From Chloroflexus aurantiacus J-10-fl (GTDB lineage: Bacteria; Chloroflexota; Chloroflexia; Chloroflexales; Chloroflexaceae): DNA of 64,000 nucleotides. The DNA lies in NCBI RefSeq assembly GCF_000018865.1, contig NC_010175.1, positions 1,240,001-1,304,000 of the forward strand, given 5' to 3'. Shown here piece by piece: positions 9,440 through 18,997 of this stretch (within the stretch, counting starts at the first letter, position 1; every line of letters starts with the position of its first letter). The notes beneath the pieces were generated by a model. It ran no database searches, was not told the DNA's origin, and was given only the letters and a program-made list of their open reading frames with translations. A program made the position numbers and the translations under genes.

Positions 9440-9760
9440 TATAGCTGTGCTATCGTGCGCCTGTTGCCTGCGTGCCCCTGATGATGAGGATGGCTGAACT
9501 CAGACCGGCAGCCTGCCCCACAGCATGCTGGTGGTGGTGCGCAGGGGTGGATTCGGCAGGGGCGGTTCTGTAGGGGCGGGTTCTCAACCCGCACCTACGG
9601 ACGGTGCCTGTGCCGTTCACCCTACCATCCACGGGAGGCGGTGAATGAGGGACATCACCCGATCACGCCAGGAGTGATCACAGACCCGGCGAACGGCATT
9701 TCCGCTGCACCCGCCGGAGTGGATACGGTTTTCCGGTGAAGTTACCCGTGGCGCAGGGTT
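9440..9760 (+). repeat. Dispersed intergenic repeat, family B, copy B1
   Basis: It aligns by eye with 17650-17960. Shared blocks include GACCGGCAGCCTGCCC, ACGGACGGTGCCTGTGCC, GAATGAGGGACATCACCCGA and GCGAACGGCATTTCCGCTGC. A short palindrome with a GTAGGGGCGGGTT arm lies inside at 9570-9598. No conserved reading frame is seen. Confidence 0.75.
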
Positions 9761-9839
9761 TGGAGTGCGGTAGCATGGCTGCCGCGCCAGCCGTGCTTGC
9801 GATCCGGTGCGGATTGCAACGGACTCCCGTGCCGGTACA

Positions 9840-10015
9840 TAACCCTGCTGACGGGGATGGCTGAACGCAGGCCGGCAGCCTGCCCCACAGTGTGCTGGTG
9901 GTGGTGTGTAGAGGCGGGTTCCGTAGGGGCGGATCTGTAGGGGCGGGTTTAGAACCCGCCCCCCTACCCTGTACCCGTTCACCCTACCATACAATGAATG
10001 CGGTGAACGAGAGAC
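9840..10015 (+). repeat. Dispersed intergenic repeat, family B, partial copy B2, with embedded palindrome
   Basis: It repeats the left half of family B (GGGGATGGCTGAACGCAGGC, CAGCCTGCCCCACAG) and carries a palindrome at 9937-9967 with arms GTAGGGGCGGGTT and AACCCGCCCC. It sits about 80 bases after copy B1, as if part of the element had been duplicated in tandem. Confidence 0.7.
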
Positions 10016-10107
10016 GAGAATGTCTGAATCGTATGTCGTGCATTGGGTGTGTTCAGATATGACCTCATCCCTCTACTCTCCCCTCTCCCGCGTTGCGTTA
10101 GGCCGGG

Positions 10108-10375
10108 CTGCAAGCGCTCCCCGTGGCGCATGCTTTCCGTGGCGCATGCTTTCCGTGGCGCAGGCTTCCAGCCTGCGTGCAGGCATCCTCGCCACCGCCG
10201 TCAGGTGCTGGCCGTGGCCGCTGGTGCGCAGGCACGAACCTGGTATGACCAGACATTTACGCACAGGTAGCGCATTCATGTCGGACCGACTCGATGATCG
10301 AAACGATCACATCCAGCTTCTCCGTGACCAGCATGGGGAACGGTGTGCCAAGCGCCGGATCGTGTGTACGGCTGG
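10108..10375 (-). repeat. Dispersed intergenic repeat, family D, with a triplicated 15-base motif and GC-rich palindromes
   Basis: On the minus strand it matches 17990-18245 (shared: CACGATCCGGCGC-like, CGTTCCCCAT, CATCGAGTCG-like, CACGGCCAGCACCTG, GGAAGCCCGCGCCACGGGG-like blocks). Within it, TTCCGTGGCGCATGC-like units occur three times at 10126-10162, and the last leads into the palindrome GCAGGCTTCCAGCCTGC. No gene is supported here. Confidence 0.65.
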
Positions 10376-10565
10376 CGCGGCAGCATGGCTGCCGCACTCC
10401 AAACCACGCGACACGCACATGATGCGTGCGTAAGGCAACCCATTCAGCACGTGATACCACGGCTGGAGCGGCGCGCTGCCATCGGGCCAGTCACCCACAA
10501 CAGCACCCATAGCGATCATCCCTGCTGTACACACGTGGTTGATACCAGGTATGGGTAATGCATAG
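10310..10565 (-). repeat. Dispersed intergenic repeat, family C, copy C1
   Basis: This is an inverted relative of 36935-37190. Shared blocks read on the minus strand are TACCCATAC/TACCCACAAC ends, GATCGCTATGGGTGCTGTTG-like, TATCACGTGCTG and GGTTTGGAGTGCGGCAGCCA. The last contains the palindrome GCGGCAGCATGGCTGCCGC at about 10376-10394. It overlaps the end of family D, so the elements are nested or mosaic. Confidence 0.65.
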
Positions 10566-11100
10566 CGGGGGCGGGTGAGGGGAGGGCAGACGTGTGATCC
10601 AGAGCTTCCTGATAGGGTAGACGTTGTGTTCGTTCATCTGTCCTGGCCGTTTGTGAATGCCGCCAGGGGCGGAAGCTTGCGCCTGGCTTCTCCCTCCAGC
10701 ACTGATACCGGCACCATGCGCGCCGGAGGCGCGCGCTCCCAGCTCCCGGCTGGGGAGCACGCCCGTCATCACGCCCCCGACTCGCTTCGGCACGCAGGCA
10801 ATGCAGTATGCGAGGTATGGGTAATGCATAGCCGCTAGGGGGAGGCATTTCCCGCCCCCCTCCCAACCTCCCCCCGCTGGGGGGAGGAGTGGACAGAACG
10901 CAAGAACAAACCCGCCATCTAGTGCATTAGAAAGCCACAAAGCCGCTCACTGTGTTCCCCTCTCCCGCGCTGCGGGAGAGGGGCCAGGGGTGAGGGACTT
11001 CTCCCGCCCCCAGCGGGGGCGGGGCGGGGTGGGGGGACTCTCCGTACAGCTTCTGATCTAAAGCGCCCAAACCATCTCACAACAGAACCGAAGCGGGCTT
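10566..11100. other. Gene-free GC-rich intergenic stretch with palindromes
   Basis: I see no supportable gene. Open frames on the minus strand lack ribosome sites and run through repeat sequence. It includes a hairpin-prone element near 10956-11000 with CCCCTCTCCCGC and GCGGGAGAGGGG arms, also present at 26926-26953 and 27240-27267, and strongly G/C-skewed runs at 10840-10900. Confidence 0.6.
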
Positions 11101-11505
11101 TTATTCAACCACCGTATCTACCAGCGGCGCGATCTCGATCCAGGCCCGTTCAACCCCTCGTATGTTCATAAAGAAATCAAACATCGCCTTCATCAGACCG
11201 TATTTATCATCAAGCGCATCCCGAGCGATGCGGGCCTCGTCGGGAGGCAGGATGCGTGCCCGTGCCGGCACGGTTGGGCCGAGCGGCTTCCCGGCCCGGT
11301 CGGACGGGCCAATCTCGACCTGGGGGTTGTTGCGGATGCGCTTGACCTTGCCTGCACTGGCGGTCGTCATCACGTAGATTTTGCCGTTTCGTTCCGCAAA
11401 CCAGACCGGCGTCACCACCGGCTGGCCGTTTTTACGGAACGTGATTAAATTTGCGTACTCGTGCCGGTAAAGATTTGCGAAATATGGTACTGTTTGCTCA
11501 GCCAC
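11101..11505 (-). CDS. PPOX-class (F420-dependent-like) flavin/deazaflavin oxidoreductase, split-barrel fold
   Basis: The protein belongs to the pyridoxamine-phosphate-oxidase-like split-barrel group often annotated 'PPOX class F420-dependent'. Visible family features are YANLITFRKNGQPVVTPVWF near the N terminus, GKIYVMTTASAGKVKRIRNN in the middle, and a C-terminal KYGLMKAMFDFF segment. The exact substrate and cofactor (FMN or F420) cannot be told from sequence. The frame is open upstream to 11601, which would overlap rsmA by 43 bases. I chose the GTG at 11505 because GGAGG lies five bases before it, the size (134 residues) suits the family, and the overlap disappears. A GTG at 11529 is an alternative. 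It is the last gene of a minus-strand run after rsmA. Confidence 0.75.
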   Translation of the reverse strand: MAEQTVPYFANLYRHEYANLITFRKNGQPVVTPVWFAERNGKIYVMTTASAGKVKRIRNNPQVEIGPSDRAGKPLGPTVPARARILPPDEARIARDALDDKYGLMKAMFDFFMNIRGVERAWIEIAPLVDTVVE

Positions 11506-11558
11506 ACGTGCCTCCGCTGCTGTTGTCACGATCAGATCAGAAAGGTCTCTCTTTATAA

Positions 11559-12431
11559 CTATACCCCCGATTCGGACAACACAGCGAGCAATTTTGCCCA
11601 TTCCGCCAGGGTTACCGTTTCGGCACGGCGTTGCGGATCGATACCGGCGGCGTGAAGCGCCTGCACGACGTGTTCACGGCTAACCGTTACCCCAAGTGCG
11701 GCCAGACCACCGGGCAGGGCATTCCCTAACTGCTTGCGGGCATGAAGAAACCCGGCTTTGATCAGCCGGAACAGCGCATTCACATCGTCTACTGCCACCG
11801 CCAGTTGCGGACGGCGAACGAGGCGCAGGATTGCCGAGTCGACCGCCGGTGCCGGGAAAAAGCTGGCAGCCGGAACGCGGGCCACAATCGTCGGTTCGGC
11901 GTACAGTTGCACCGCGTGCGCCAGGACGCTGTAATCGCCGGGGCCGGCGCAGATACGTTCGGCAACCTCCCACTGCACCAGCAAGATGCTCAGGTCGGGT
12001 GGGGTGGTCGCCTCAAGAAAATGGCGCAGCAGCGGGGCGGTGATGGCGTATGGGATATTCGCAACCAGTTTGTACGGTGGCGTAGCAGCAGCCCGCGCCA
12101 GCAGATCGGAAGGCGCAACCTTCAAAACATCACCCTGGATCAGATAGAGATGAGACTGATCGCGGAACTCAGCGGCCAGCCGGTCGGCAAGCCGGCGATC
12201 CAGTTCAACACAGATCACCCGCCCGGCACGCTGCACCAGCTCCCACGTCAACACACCGAGGCCCGGCCCGACTTCGACGACAGCATCAGAAGCATTGAGT
12301 TTCGCCTCATCCACAATCGTTGCCAGTACCTGACCATCGAGGAGAAAGTTCTGCCCCATGCCACGGGTCGGGCGCAGATTGAGCGCCCGCAGGGCAGCAC
12401 GAATGCGTTGTGGATTCAGATATGGATTCAC
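11559..12431 (-). CDS. rsmA: 16S rRNA (adenine1518-N6/adenine1519-N6)-dimethyltransferase
   Basis: This 290-residue protein (also called KsgA) dimethylates two adjacent adenines in the 3' hairpin of 16S rRNA with S-adenosylmethionine during 30S assembly. Diagnostic segments in order are GMGQNFLLDG (residue ~25), the SAM-binding loop VVEVGPGLGVLT (~52), CVELDRRLA (~74), GDVLKV (~99) and the catalytic NIPY (~125, usually NLPY), then FFPAPAVDSAI (~215). It starts with GTG, which overlaps the TGA of the upstream histidine kinase gene (GTGA), so the two are translationally coupled. Length is normal. Confidence 0.95.
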   Translation of the reverse strand: MNPYLNPQRIRAALRALNLRPTRGMGQNFLLDGQVLATIVDEAKLNASDAVVEVGPGLGVLTWELVQRAGRVICVELDRRLADRLAAEFRDQSHLYLIQGDVLKVAPSDLLARAAATPPYKLVANIPYAITAPLLRHFLEATTPPDLSILLVQWEVAERICAGPGDYSVLAHAVQLYAEPTIVARVPAASFFPAPAVDSAILRLVRRPQLAVAVDDVNALFRLIKAGFLHARKQLGNALPGGLAALGVTVSREHVVQALHAAGIDPQRRAETVTLAEWAKLLAVLSESGV

Positions 12432-14221
12432 GACTCAATCGGAACAAAAATGGTAATCTGTGTGCCTTTGCCAGGGGTCGAATCAATCTCAGCCCGGCCA
12501 CCCACCAGACGGGCACGCTCATCGATATTCAGCAGGCCAAAGCTACCGCGCCGTTCATACGATTTAAGTACCGCCGCCTTGTCAAAACCAACCCCATCAT
12601 CTTGAATCACCACTTCAAGCATTTGATCGTTCAAGCGTCGTAAGCGAACCCAAATGTGGTTTGCTTTCGCATGTTTGATGGCATTGGTTACCGATTCCTG
12701 GATCATATTAAAGAGCGCACCTTCAACTTTTGAACCGAGGCGAACTTTATCAATATCGGTTCCTTCAAGCACAATTGCCGTATTGCCGGCTTTGGCCCGC
12801 AGGCGGTCGAGGTACTGTTCGAGGGTAACTTTCAAGCCCTGCGTTTCCAGCATCAACGGACGCAATTCAAACAGCATCGTGCGCACCTCGTAATTGGTAC
12901 GCTTGGCAATACTGCTCAGCTCATCGAGTTCAGCCAGCGCCTGCGCCGGGTCGCGTTCAAGCAGCCGCTTGATAAACTCAGCTTTCATCGTAATCACTGC
13001 CATAGCCTGGGCCGGGCCATCGTGCAGATCACGGGCCAATTGATGGCGAACCTCTTCTTCATGCGAGAGCAACTTTTCGCGTTCTTCTTTCAGATCATAG
13101 ATGAGCTGTGCGTTATGCAAGGCCACAATCGCATAATTGGCCAGCGCCATCAACATCTCAACCTGGTCGGTAGTGAGCGTCTGATCAGTCGCAACGACAA
13201 ACAATCCATACACCCGCATACCAGCCTGCAACGGCAGCAAGGCAGCCGCTTTACAGGTGCGCAGCGATCCAAGTTGTTGCAACGAGGGAAATTGTGTAAA
13301 CGATGTAATAACTTGAGCGGTATTGGCACGGAGGGCCGCAGCCAGGCCGGTATCCATTTTTAACGACCGATTCAAATCGCCTGGGGCCAGATTTGAACCA
13401 AAAGCGACATACAATTCATTCGGTTGGCCCGAAGAGAGCAGAACGATCCCGGCCCGGTACGGCACAATTTTCTGACTCTCTTGCAGCAGCGTATCTAACA
13501 CCTGTCGATAATTGGCAGTACTGCCCAGCGTCAACGCTACCCGGTACAACGAACGCATCTGATCGCGATAGGCACGGGCTTCGCTGAGCGCCTGCTCAGC
13601 ATCGCGTTGAGCCTGAGTCACCCGTTCCCGATTGAACTCGCTCTGCCGCTCCGCCAGATTGCCGGTCACCCACGGCACAATCGCCAGCGTCGTTCCACGC
13701 AAAGCCAATGCCACGTAGTCGAGTAACGTCATCAACGCTTCAGGCGCGATCAGCCGCCGCCATGCGATGAAGGCAGCCATGTATGCCACCGCAGCTAATA
13801 AGCCAGAAAGGAGGCTCACCGAGCGCGACTGACGGATCGCAGCATAGGTAAGCGGTACCAGGTACAAGGGGAAAAAGATGACGATCCGCTCGCCACCGAA
13901 AAAGGTCATTAGCGAAATGAATGCGATATCAAACAGGTATGAAATACTCACCAGACCGGCGGCAAACTGTAAAAAGGCCAGAACGGTGAAAACCAGCGCG
14001 AAGCCGACGTACAGCCAGAAAATGCCCTCTAACGGGCCAATCTCATCGGTAACAGGCCACAAACCGCCATTGGTCAAAAATTGGGTTACGACACCGAGCA
14101 ATATGATCAACACCCAGCGGGCAGCAGCATAGAAACGCTCACCACCCAGCGGACTCCAGGCAGACAGTGATCGTTGCGATGACGAAGAAGCAGCGGTTGA
14201 TGATTTTGCCGGACTGGTCAT
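12428..14221 (-). CDS. Membrane sensor histidine kinase, NarL/LiaS type (HisKA_3), with GAF domain
   Basis: The 597-residue kinase has a Ser-rich N-terminal tail, about five or six hydrophobic helices (residues ~35-200), a coiled linker (ERQSEFNRERVTQAQRDAEQ), a GAF domain (~225-380) and a HisKA_3 dimerisation domain. The phospho-acceptor lies in RDLHDGPAQAMA (His ~400). The ATPase domain carries the N-box ESVTNAIKHAKA and QDDGVGF / GSFGLLNIDERARLVGG. Kinases of this class normally phosphorylate LuxR-type response regulators, yet none is adjacent, so its partner is elsewhere. The membrane part resembles a MASE-like small-ligand or stress sensor; the signal is unknown. It overlaps rsmA by 4 bases. 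Confidence 0.88.
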   Translation of the reverse strand: MTSPAKSSTAASSSSQRSLSAWSPLGGERFYAAARWVLIILLGVVTQFLTNGGLWPVTDEIGPLEGIFWLYVGFALVFTVLAFLQFAAGLVSISYLFDIAFISLMTFFGGERIVIFFPLYLVPLTYAAIRQSRSVSLLSGLLAAVAYMAAFIAWRRLIAPEALMTLLDYVALALRGTTLAIVPWVTGNLAERQSEFNRERVTQAQRDAEQALSEARAYRDQMRSLYRVALTLGSTANYRQVLDTLLQESQKIVPYRAGIVLLSSGQPNELYVAFGSNLAPGDLNRSLKMDTGLAAALRANTAQVITSFTQFPSLQQLGSLRTCKAAALLPLQAGMRVYGLFVVATDQTLTTDQVEMLMALANYAIVALHNAQLIYDLKEEREKLLSHEEEVRHQLARDLHDGPAQAMAVITMKAEFIKRLLERDPAQALAELDELSSIAKRTNYEVRTMLFELRPLMLETQGLKVTLEQYLDRLRAKAGNTAIVLEGTDIDKVRLGSKVEGALFNMIQESVTNAIKHAKANHIWVRLRRLNDQMLEVVIQDDGVGFDKAAVLKSYERRGSFGLLNIDERARLVGGRAEIDSTPGKGTQITIFVPIES

Positions 14222-14240
14222 ACTCGTTACCCGTAGTGAA

Positions 14241-14276
14241 CAGAGCGACGGCGCCCCTACGACGCCCGTCGCTCTG
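14241..14276 (-). terminator. Hairpin after malate dehydrogenase gene
   Basis: CAGAGCGACGG (14241-14251) and CCGTCGCTCTG (14266-14276) form a perfect 11-bp stem around a 14-base GC-rich loop, just past the mdh stop. On the minus strand no strong U-run follows, so it may act as an mRNA-stabilising or pausing hairpin rather than a classical terminator. In the plus direction it is followed by GTATTTTT. Confidence 0.5.
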
Positions 14277-14282
14277 GTATTT

Positions 14283-15299
<1,017 letters not shown>

Positions 15300-16250
15300 T
15301 CAATGGTACGATGCCCGATCCTGCAACTGGCGCAGTACTATCTGTAAGTCAGCGGGTAGAGGCGCTGTGAACTCTTGCCATCGACCACTGCGCGGGTGAA
15401 CCAGACCCAGGTAAGCGGCGTGCAAAAACTGACGCGATAGGTGAAGGTGTGAACGGCGTGGCCCATACACCGGATCACCGACAATCGGATAGCCCAGATG
15501 GCGTAGATGCACCCGAATTTGATGCGTGCGCCCGGTCTCCAGTTGCACTTCTAACAGACTGTAATCTCCGAACGTGTCCAGCAAGCGGTAGTGAGTACGC
15601 GCCGGACGACCATCGGGTACAACCGCCATACGGAGCCGGTCACGCGGATCACGGCCAATCGGTGCATCAATCGTACCGGTCTCTGGTGGTCGGCCAATCA
15701 CCAACGCCTGGTAGATTTTGCGCATCCGACGGGCCTGCTGTTGATCGACTAACGAGCGCATTGCCTGATCGTGGCGGGCAATCACCAACAGCCCTGACGT
15801 ATCACGGTCAAGGCGATGGACAATACCCGGACGTAGCTCACCGCCAATCGCCAGATCGGGATACCGGGCCAGCAGGGCATTGACCAGCGTGCCGCGAGGA
15901 TGGCCGGGTGCCGGATGCACGACCATTCCTGCCGGTTTGTTGATTACAGCAATATCGGCATCTTCATACACAACATCAAGCGGGATTGGTTCGGCAACCA
16001 GTTCAGTAGGTATCGGTGGCGGGATGGTAAGCTGAATGACCGCGCCAGGGCGCACCGGTTGACTGGCTCGCGGTGAACGACCATCGTAGAGCACAAAGCC
16101 CTGCTCAATCAGGCGTTGCACTTGTGCCCGCGAAAGATCGGGCATAGCACCGGCAAGAAAGCGATCAATACGCTCAGCGGTCTGGGTTGGCGGTACAACT
16201 ACCACCCGCTCCTCCGCTTCGAGCAATTCAATCTCACCTTCTCCGCTCAT
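15300..16250 (-). CDS. rluD: RluD-type 23S rRNA pseudouridine synthase
   Basis: The 316-residue protein has an N-terminal S4 RNA-binding domain (residues ~25-75, IDRFLAGAMPDLSRAQVQRL) and a RluA-family catalytic domain. The active-site Asp is in GIVHRLDRDTSGLLV (~145), and LLEVQLETGRTHQIRVHL and GDPVYGP complete the signature. RluD modifies helix 69 of 23S rRNA; because RluC and RluD look alike the exact target sites are inferred. It overlaps the upstream lspA by four bases (ATGA). The pairing of lspA with rluD is conserved in many bacteria, which supports both calls. Confidence 0.9.
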   Translation of the reverse strand: MSGEGEIELLEAEERVVVVPPTQTAERIDRFLAGAMPDLSRAQVQRLIEQGFVLYDGRSPRASQPVRPGAVIQLTIPPPIPTELVAEPIPLDVVYEDADIAVINKPAGMVVHPAPGHPRGTLVNALLARYPDLAIGGELRPGIVHRLDRDTSGLLVIARHDQAMRSLVDQQQARRMRKIYQALVIGRPPETGTIDAPIGRDPRDRLRMAVVPDGRPARTHYRLLDTFGDYSLLEVQLETGRTHQIRVHLRHLGYPIVGDPVYGPRRSHLHLSRQFLHAAYLGLVHPRSGRWQEFTAPLPADLQIVLRQLQDRASYH

Positions 16251-16831
16251 GATAGCGACTCCGAACTGGAAGTACGCGCATCGGTTGCTGCGGGGGGCGA
16301 GGGATCGCGACTCAACAACTCACTGAGGAGTTCATCGTCAATCGGTTCTGGTTCGGTTGGCGCCGGCTCTTCACCGATAAAGATAATATGAAAAGCCAAT
16401 GCGGCGACCCCGATGGTAATTGCGCTGTCGGCAAGGTTAAAGACCGGCCACCAGCCAAATTGAATAAAATCGACCACGTAGCCCTGGCGAATCCGATCTA
16501 CCAGATTGGACAAACCACCGCCAAAGATCATCCCAACCGCTACCGTTATCCAACGCGAGTCGGCTGGAAGGATATACTGGTATGTGAGCGCAAGCAACAA
16601 GAGCACCAGACCGGCCCCGACCGAAAGAACCCCTCCCTGATCGGGAAACAGGCCAAAAGCGACACCGGTATTTTCGTGATACGCCAGTTGCACCCAATCA
16701 AACAGCAAGGGAATGGGTCGGTTGTAGCGCAAGAGCACATCACTGAGCCAGACCTTACTCAACTGATCGATCACAAAAACCGGTATCGCCACCAATACCA
16801 GCAGCATCCAGCGCGAGCGTAGTATCATCAT
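16247..16831 (-). CDS. lspA: Lipoprotein signal peptidase II (second of a tandem pair)
   Basis: The membrane aspartyl peptidase cleaves signal peptides of diacylglyceryl-modified prolipoproteins. Four hydrophobic helices are visible. The family motifs are FVIDQLSKVWL (residue ~20), HENTGVAFGLF (~53), and the catalytic pair in NLVDRIRQGYVVDFI and FNLADSAITIG. After the last helix there is an unusual ~40-residue acidic/Pro/Ser tail (EEPAPTEPEPIDDE) not needed by the enzyme. It overlaps the preceding lspA copy by four bases and the following rluD by four bases, so the three genes are one coupled unit. Confidence 0.93.
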   Translation of the reverse strand: MMILRSRWMLLVLVAIPVFVIDQLSKVWLSDVLLRYNRPIPLLFDWVQLAYHENTGVAFGLFPDQGGVLSVGAGLVLLLLALTYQYILPADSRWITVAVGMIFGGGLSNLVDRIRQGYVVDFIQFGWWPVFNLADSAITIGVAALAFHIIFIGEEPAPTEPEPIDDELLSELLSRDPSPPAATDARTSSSESLS

Positions 16832-17337
16832 TGTGACATCATCGCCTGTCGAACCCGGCGCAATGCAATCTCATCAAGTGCATACTGCAACATCAAGAGG
16901 GCTGCCCCCACCGTGATCGCACTATCGGCAAGATTGAAGATCGGAAACCAGCCAACTTGAATAAAATCGACCACATAACCAAGCCGGATACGATCAATGA
17001 CATTTCCCAGCGCACCACCAAGAATGAGACCCATCGCGATCTGAATCAATCGCCGTCGGTTTGGTAATTGAGTGATGTAGAGATAGATGGCGCCGGTAAT
17101 AATGACCAGAGCAACGATGGTCAAAATATCCGACTTGCCGTGAAACAGGCTGAACGCAATCCCAGTATTATGCGAATAGGCCAACCGAATATCTTCACCA
17201 ATCAACGGAATAAATTTCGTCATTGGTTCAGGGCCAAGGGTTGCAACGATCCAGCGTTTTGACGCCTGATCCAGCGCGACGGCGATAATTGCAACCAGTA
17301 TGGGCGTTATCCAGCGGGCCTGCACCAGTGATTTCAC
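16828..17337 (-). CDS. lspA: Lipoprotein signal peptidase II (first of a tandem pair)
   Basis: This 169-residue protein has the same four-helix layout and complete motifs as the next gene: ALDQASKRWI, SHNTGIAFSLF, NVIDRIRLGYVVDFI and FNLADSAITVG, with both catalytic Asp residues. It has normal LspA length and no C-terminal tail. The GTG at 17337 is preceded by AGGAGG at good spacing. The two copies are clearly diverged from each other, so the duplication is old, and both look active. A TATAAT box lies at 17376-17381 upstream. Confidence 0.93.
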   Translation of the reverse strand: MKSLVQARWITPILVAIIAVALDQASKRWIVATLGPEPMTKFIPLIGEDIRLAYSHNTGIAFSLFHGKSDILTIVALVIITGAIYLYITQLPNRRRLIQIAMGLILGGALGNVIDRIRLGYVVDFIQVGWFPIFNLADSAITVGAALLMLQYALDEIALRRVRQAMMSQ

Positions 17338-17375
17338 GCAATAACCTCCTCGTGTACGTTGCTTAACTACTGTTT

Positions 17376-17381
17376 ATTATA
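17376..17381 (-). promoter_or_regulatory. Possible -10 box of the lspA-lspA-rluD operon
   Basis: On the minus strand a perfect TATAAT (17381-17376) lies about 40 bases before the first lspA start. No good -35 is seen at 16-18 bases, so this is tentative. Confidence 0.35.
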
Positions 17382-17649
17382 ACGTAGTAGCTTAGAAACG
17401 GGGCGTGAAACACAGGGCATGTAACAACCGCTCTCCGTCTGGGCGCGCGAGCCTCCGGCTCGCCAAAGCGTCAACACCCGACCCCAGCCTATGCATTACC
17501 CACAACTATACACATGGTGTCAACCATGTGCTATCGTGAGCAACATGCCAGGGAATAGTCGTACCGTGAGCGGTGCGCATCAGGAACGGAACGCGGAATG
17601 ATTGCAGCGGGAAACGTCGTGTCAAACCGTGGGGCAGGGTGCTTGAGCT

Positions 17650-17960
17650 GATGTCATCACGCTGTGCTACCGTGCGCCTGTCGCCTACGCGACCCTGATG
17701 ATGGGGATGGCTGAACGCAGACCGGCAGCCTGCCCACAGCGTGCTGGTGCCGATGGTGTGTCGAGGCAGGTTCCGTAGGGGCGGGTTTAGAACCCGCCCC
17801 CCGCCCCTACGGACGGTGCCTGTGCCATTCACCTGACCATCCACGGGATGCGGTGAATGAGGGACATCACCCGATCACGCTGGTCGTGATCACAGACCCG
17901 GCGAACGGCATTTCCGCTGCACCCGCCGGGGTGAATACGGTTGTCCAGCGGAGTTACCCG
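17650..17960 (+). repeat. Dispersed intergenic repeat, family B, copy B3
   Basis: It aligns with 9440-9760 over most of its length, with shared blocks such as GACCGGCAGCCTGCCC, GGACGGTGCCTGTGCC, GAATGAGGGACATCACCCGA and ACCCGGCGAACGGCATTTCC. A palindrome with GTAGGGGCGGGTT and AACCCGCCCC arms is inside at 17775-17810. The preceding stretch 17382-17650 shows nothing I recognise. Confidence 0.75.
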
Positions 17961-17989
17961 TGTCACGACATGTGGCGTGCGGCAGCCAG

Positions 17990-18245
17990 GCTGCCGCAGC
18001 AGCCGCGCTCACGATCCGGCGCGTGGCATACCGTTCCCCATCCTGGTCACGGAGGTGCTGAATGTGCTCGTGCCAATCATCGAGTCGATCAGGCATGTAT
18101 GCGATACCTGCGCGTAGACGGTTATGTTGCACGAAATTCGTGCTTGCGCACCAGCAGCCACGGCCAGCACCTGCCTGCGATGGCGATGATGCCTGCACGC
18201 AGACTGGAAGCCCGCGCCACGGGGAGCGCGTGCAGTCTGCCTGAC
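17990..18245 (+). repeat. Dispersed intergenic repeat, family D, copy D2
   Basis: It is the inverted relative of 10108-10375. A shorter version of its right half (GCCAGCACCTGCCTGCGATG, GCCCGCGCCACGGGGAGCGC) recurs at 18650-18725. No gene is supported. Confidence 0.65.
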
Positions 18246-18346
18246 GCGGCGTGACGTGTGGATAATGCATGGAGGGGCCGGTTCTGAACCCGGGACGGGT
18301 TGTGCATCCGCCCCAACTCCAGGGAGCGACGTTGGCCGACACATGC

Positions 18347-18374
18347 GTAGGGGCGACGCATGCGTCGCCCCTAC
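18347..18374. repeat. Perfect 28-bp palindrome (GTAGGGGCGACGCA arm)
   Basis: Each arm is GTAGGGGCGACGCA and its exact reverse complement follows directly. A related imperfect palindrome (AGGGACACGGCATG arm) lies at 18403-18425. Both have the REP-like look of a fixed outer arm (TAGGG) and a variable core. Confidence 0.8.
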
Positions 18375-18869
18375 TGAATGATGCACCGCTGGACACCTGT
18401 AGGGACACGGCATGCCGTGCCCTCTGGATTTTGGCCCTTGTTCCACCTCCCCCCTATACATTACCCATAACTATTTTGTCAACTTCTTCGCTCACTCGCA
18501 GCGTCTACCTCATCGTGCGCGATCCTGGGCACTATTCGCGTTACACTGCTGTCGCGTGGGTCTCACGTCACGAACGGGAAGTGGATGGGAGCAGTGGTGG
18601 CGGCGGTAGACGGTGTATCAAACCGTGGGGCAGGCTTCCAGCCGGCCAGCGGGGCCAGCACCTGCCTGCGATGGCGATGATGCCTGCACGCGGGCTGGAA
18701 GCCCGCGCCACGGGGAGCGCGTGCAGTCTACCTGACGCAGCGTGACGTGTGGGTAATGCATAGCGGTGGCGGGCTGGAGTGGGGGCGTGTCGCCGAACAC
18801 CACTGCGCACCACGCCCCAGCCACACCCACCCCCACCCCCTGATCGTAGACGCATCAAACCAGTACACC

Positions 18870-18997
18870 GCCCCTACCGCAGCTATTTCCTATCTCCTCT
18901 CTCCTATCTTCTAAAGCCTGGAATCACCGCCCCTACCCCAGCTATTTCCTATCTCCTCTCTCCTATTTCCTATTTCCTATCTCCTCTCTCCTATCTC
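18870..18997. repeat. Pyrimidine-rich low-complexity tandem array beside the tadC stop
   Basis: Units such as CCTATCTCCTCTCTCCTAT and TATTTCCTATC repeat several times, with a longer unit beginning CACCGCCCCTACC and AGCTATTTCC found twice. Read on the minus strand it is a purine-rich tract starting immediately after the tadC stop codon (18998). The region 18375-18870 before it holds partial family D sequence and no gene. Confidence 0.8.

Noticed and set aside
10491-10940. A 149-codon minus-strand frame and similar frames in the intergenic islands
   Set aside because: They run through dispersed repeats and palindromes, lack ribosome sites and have proline/arginine/glycine-heavy translations typical of random GC-rich frames.
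11506-11601. Longer N terminus for the PPOX-fold protein
   Set aside because: It would overlap rsmA by 43 bases and the extension does not look like the family, whereas a GGAGG-preceded GTG exists at 11505.
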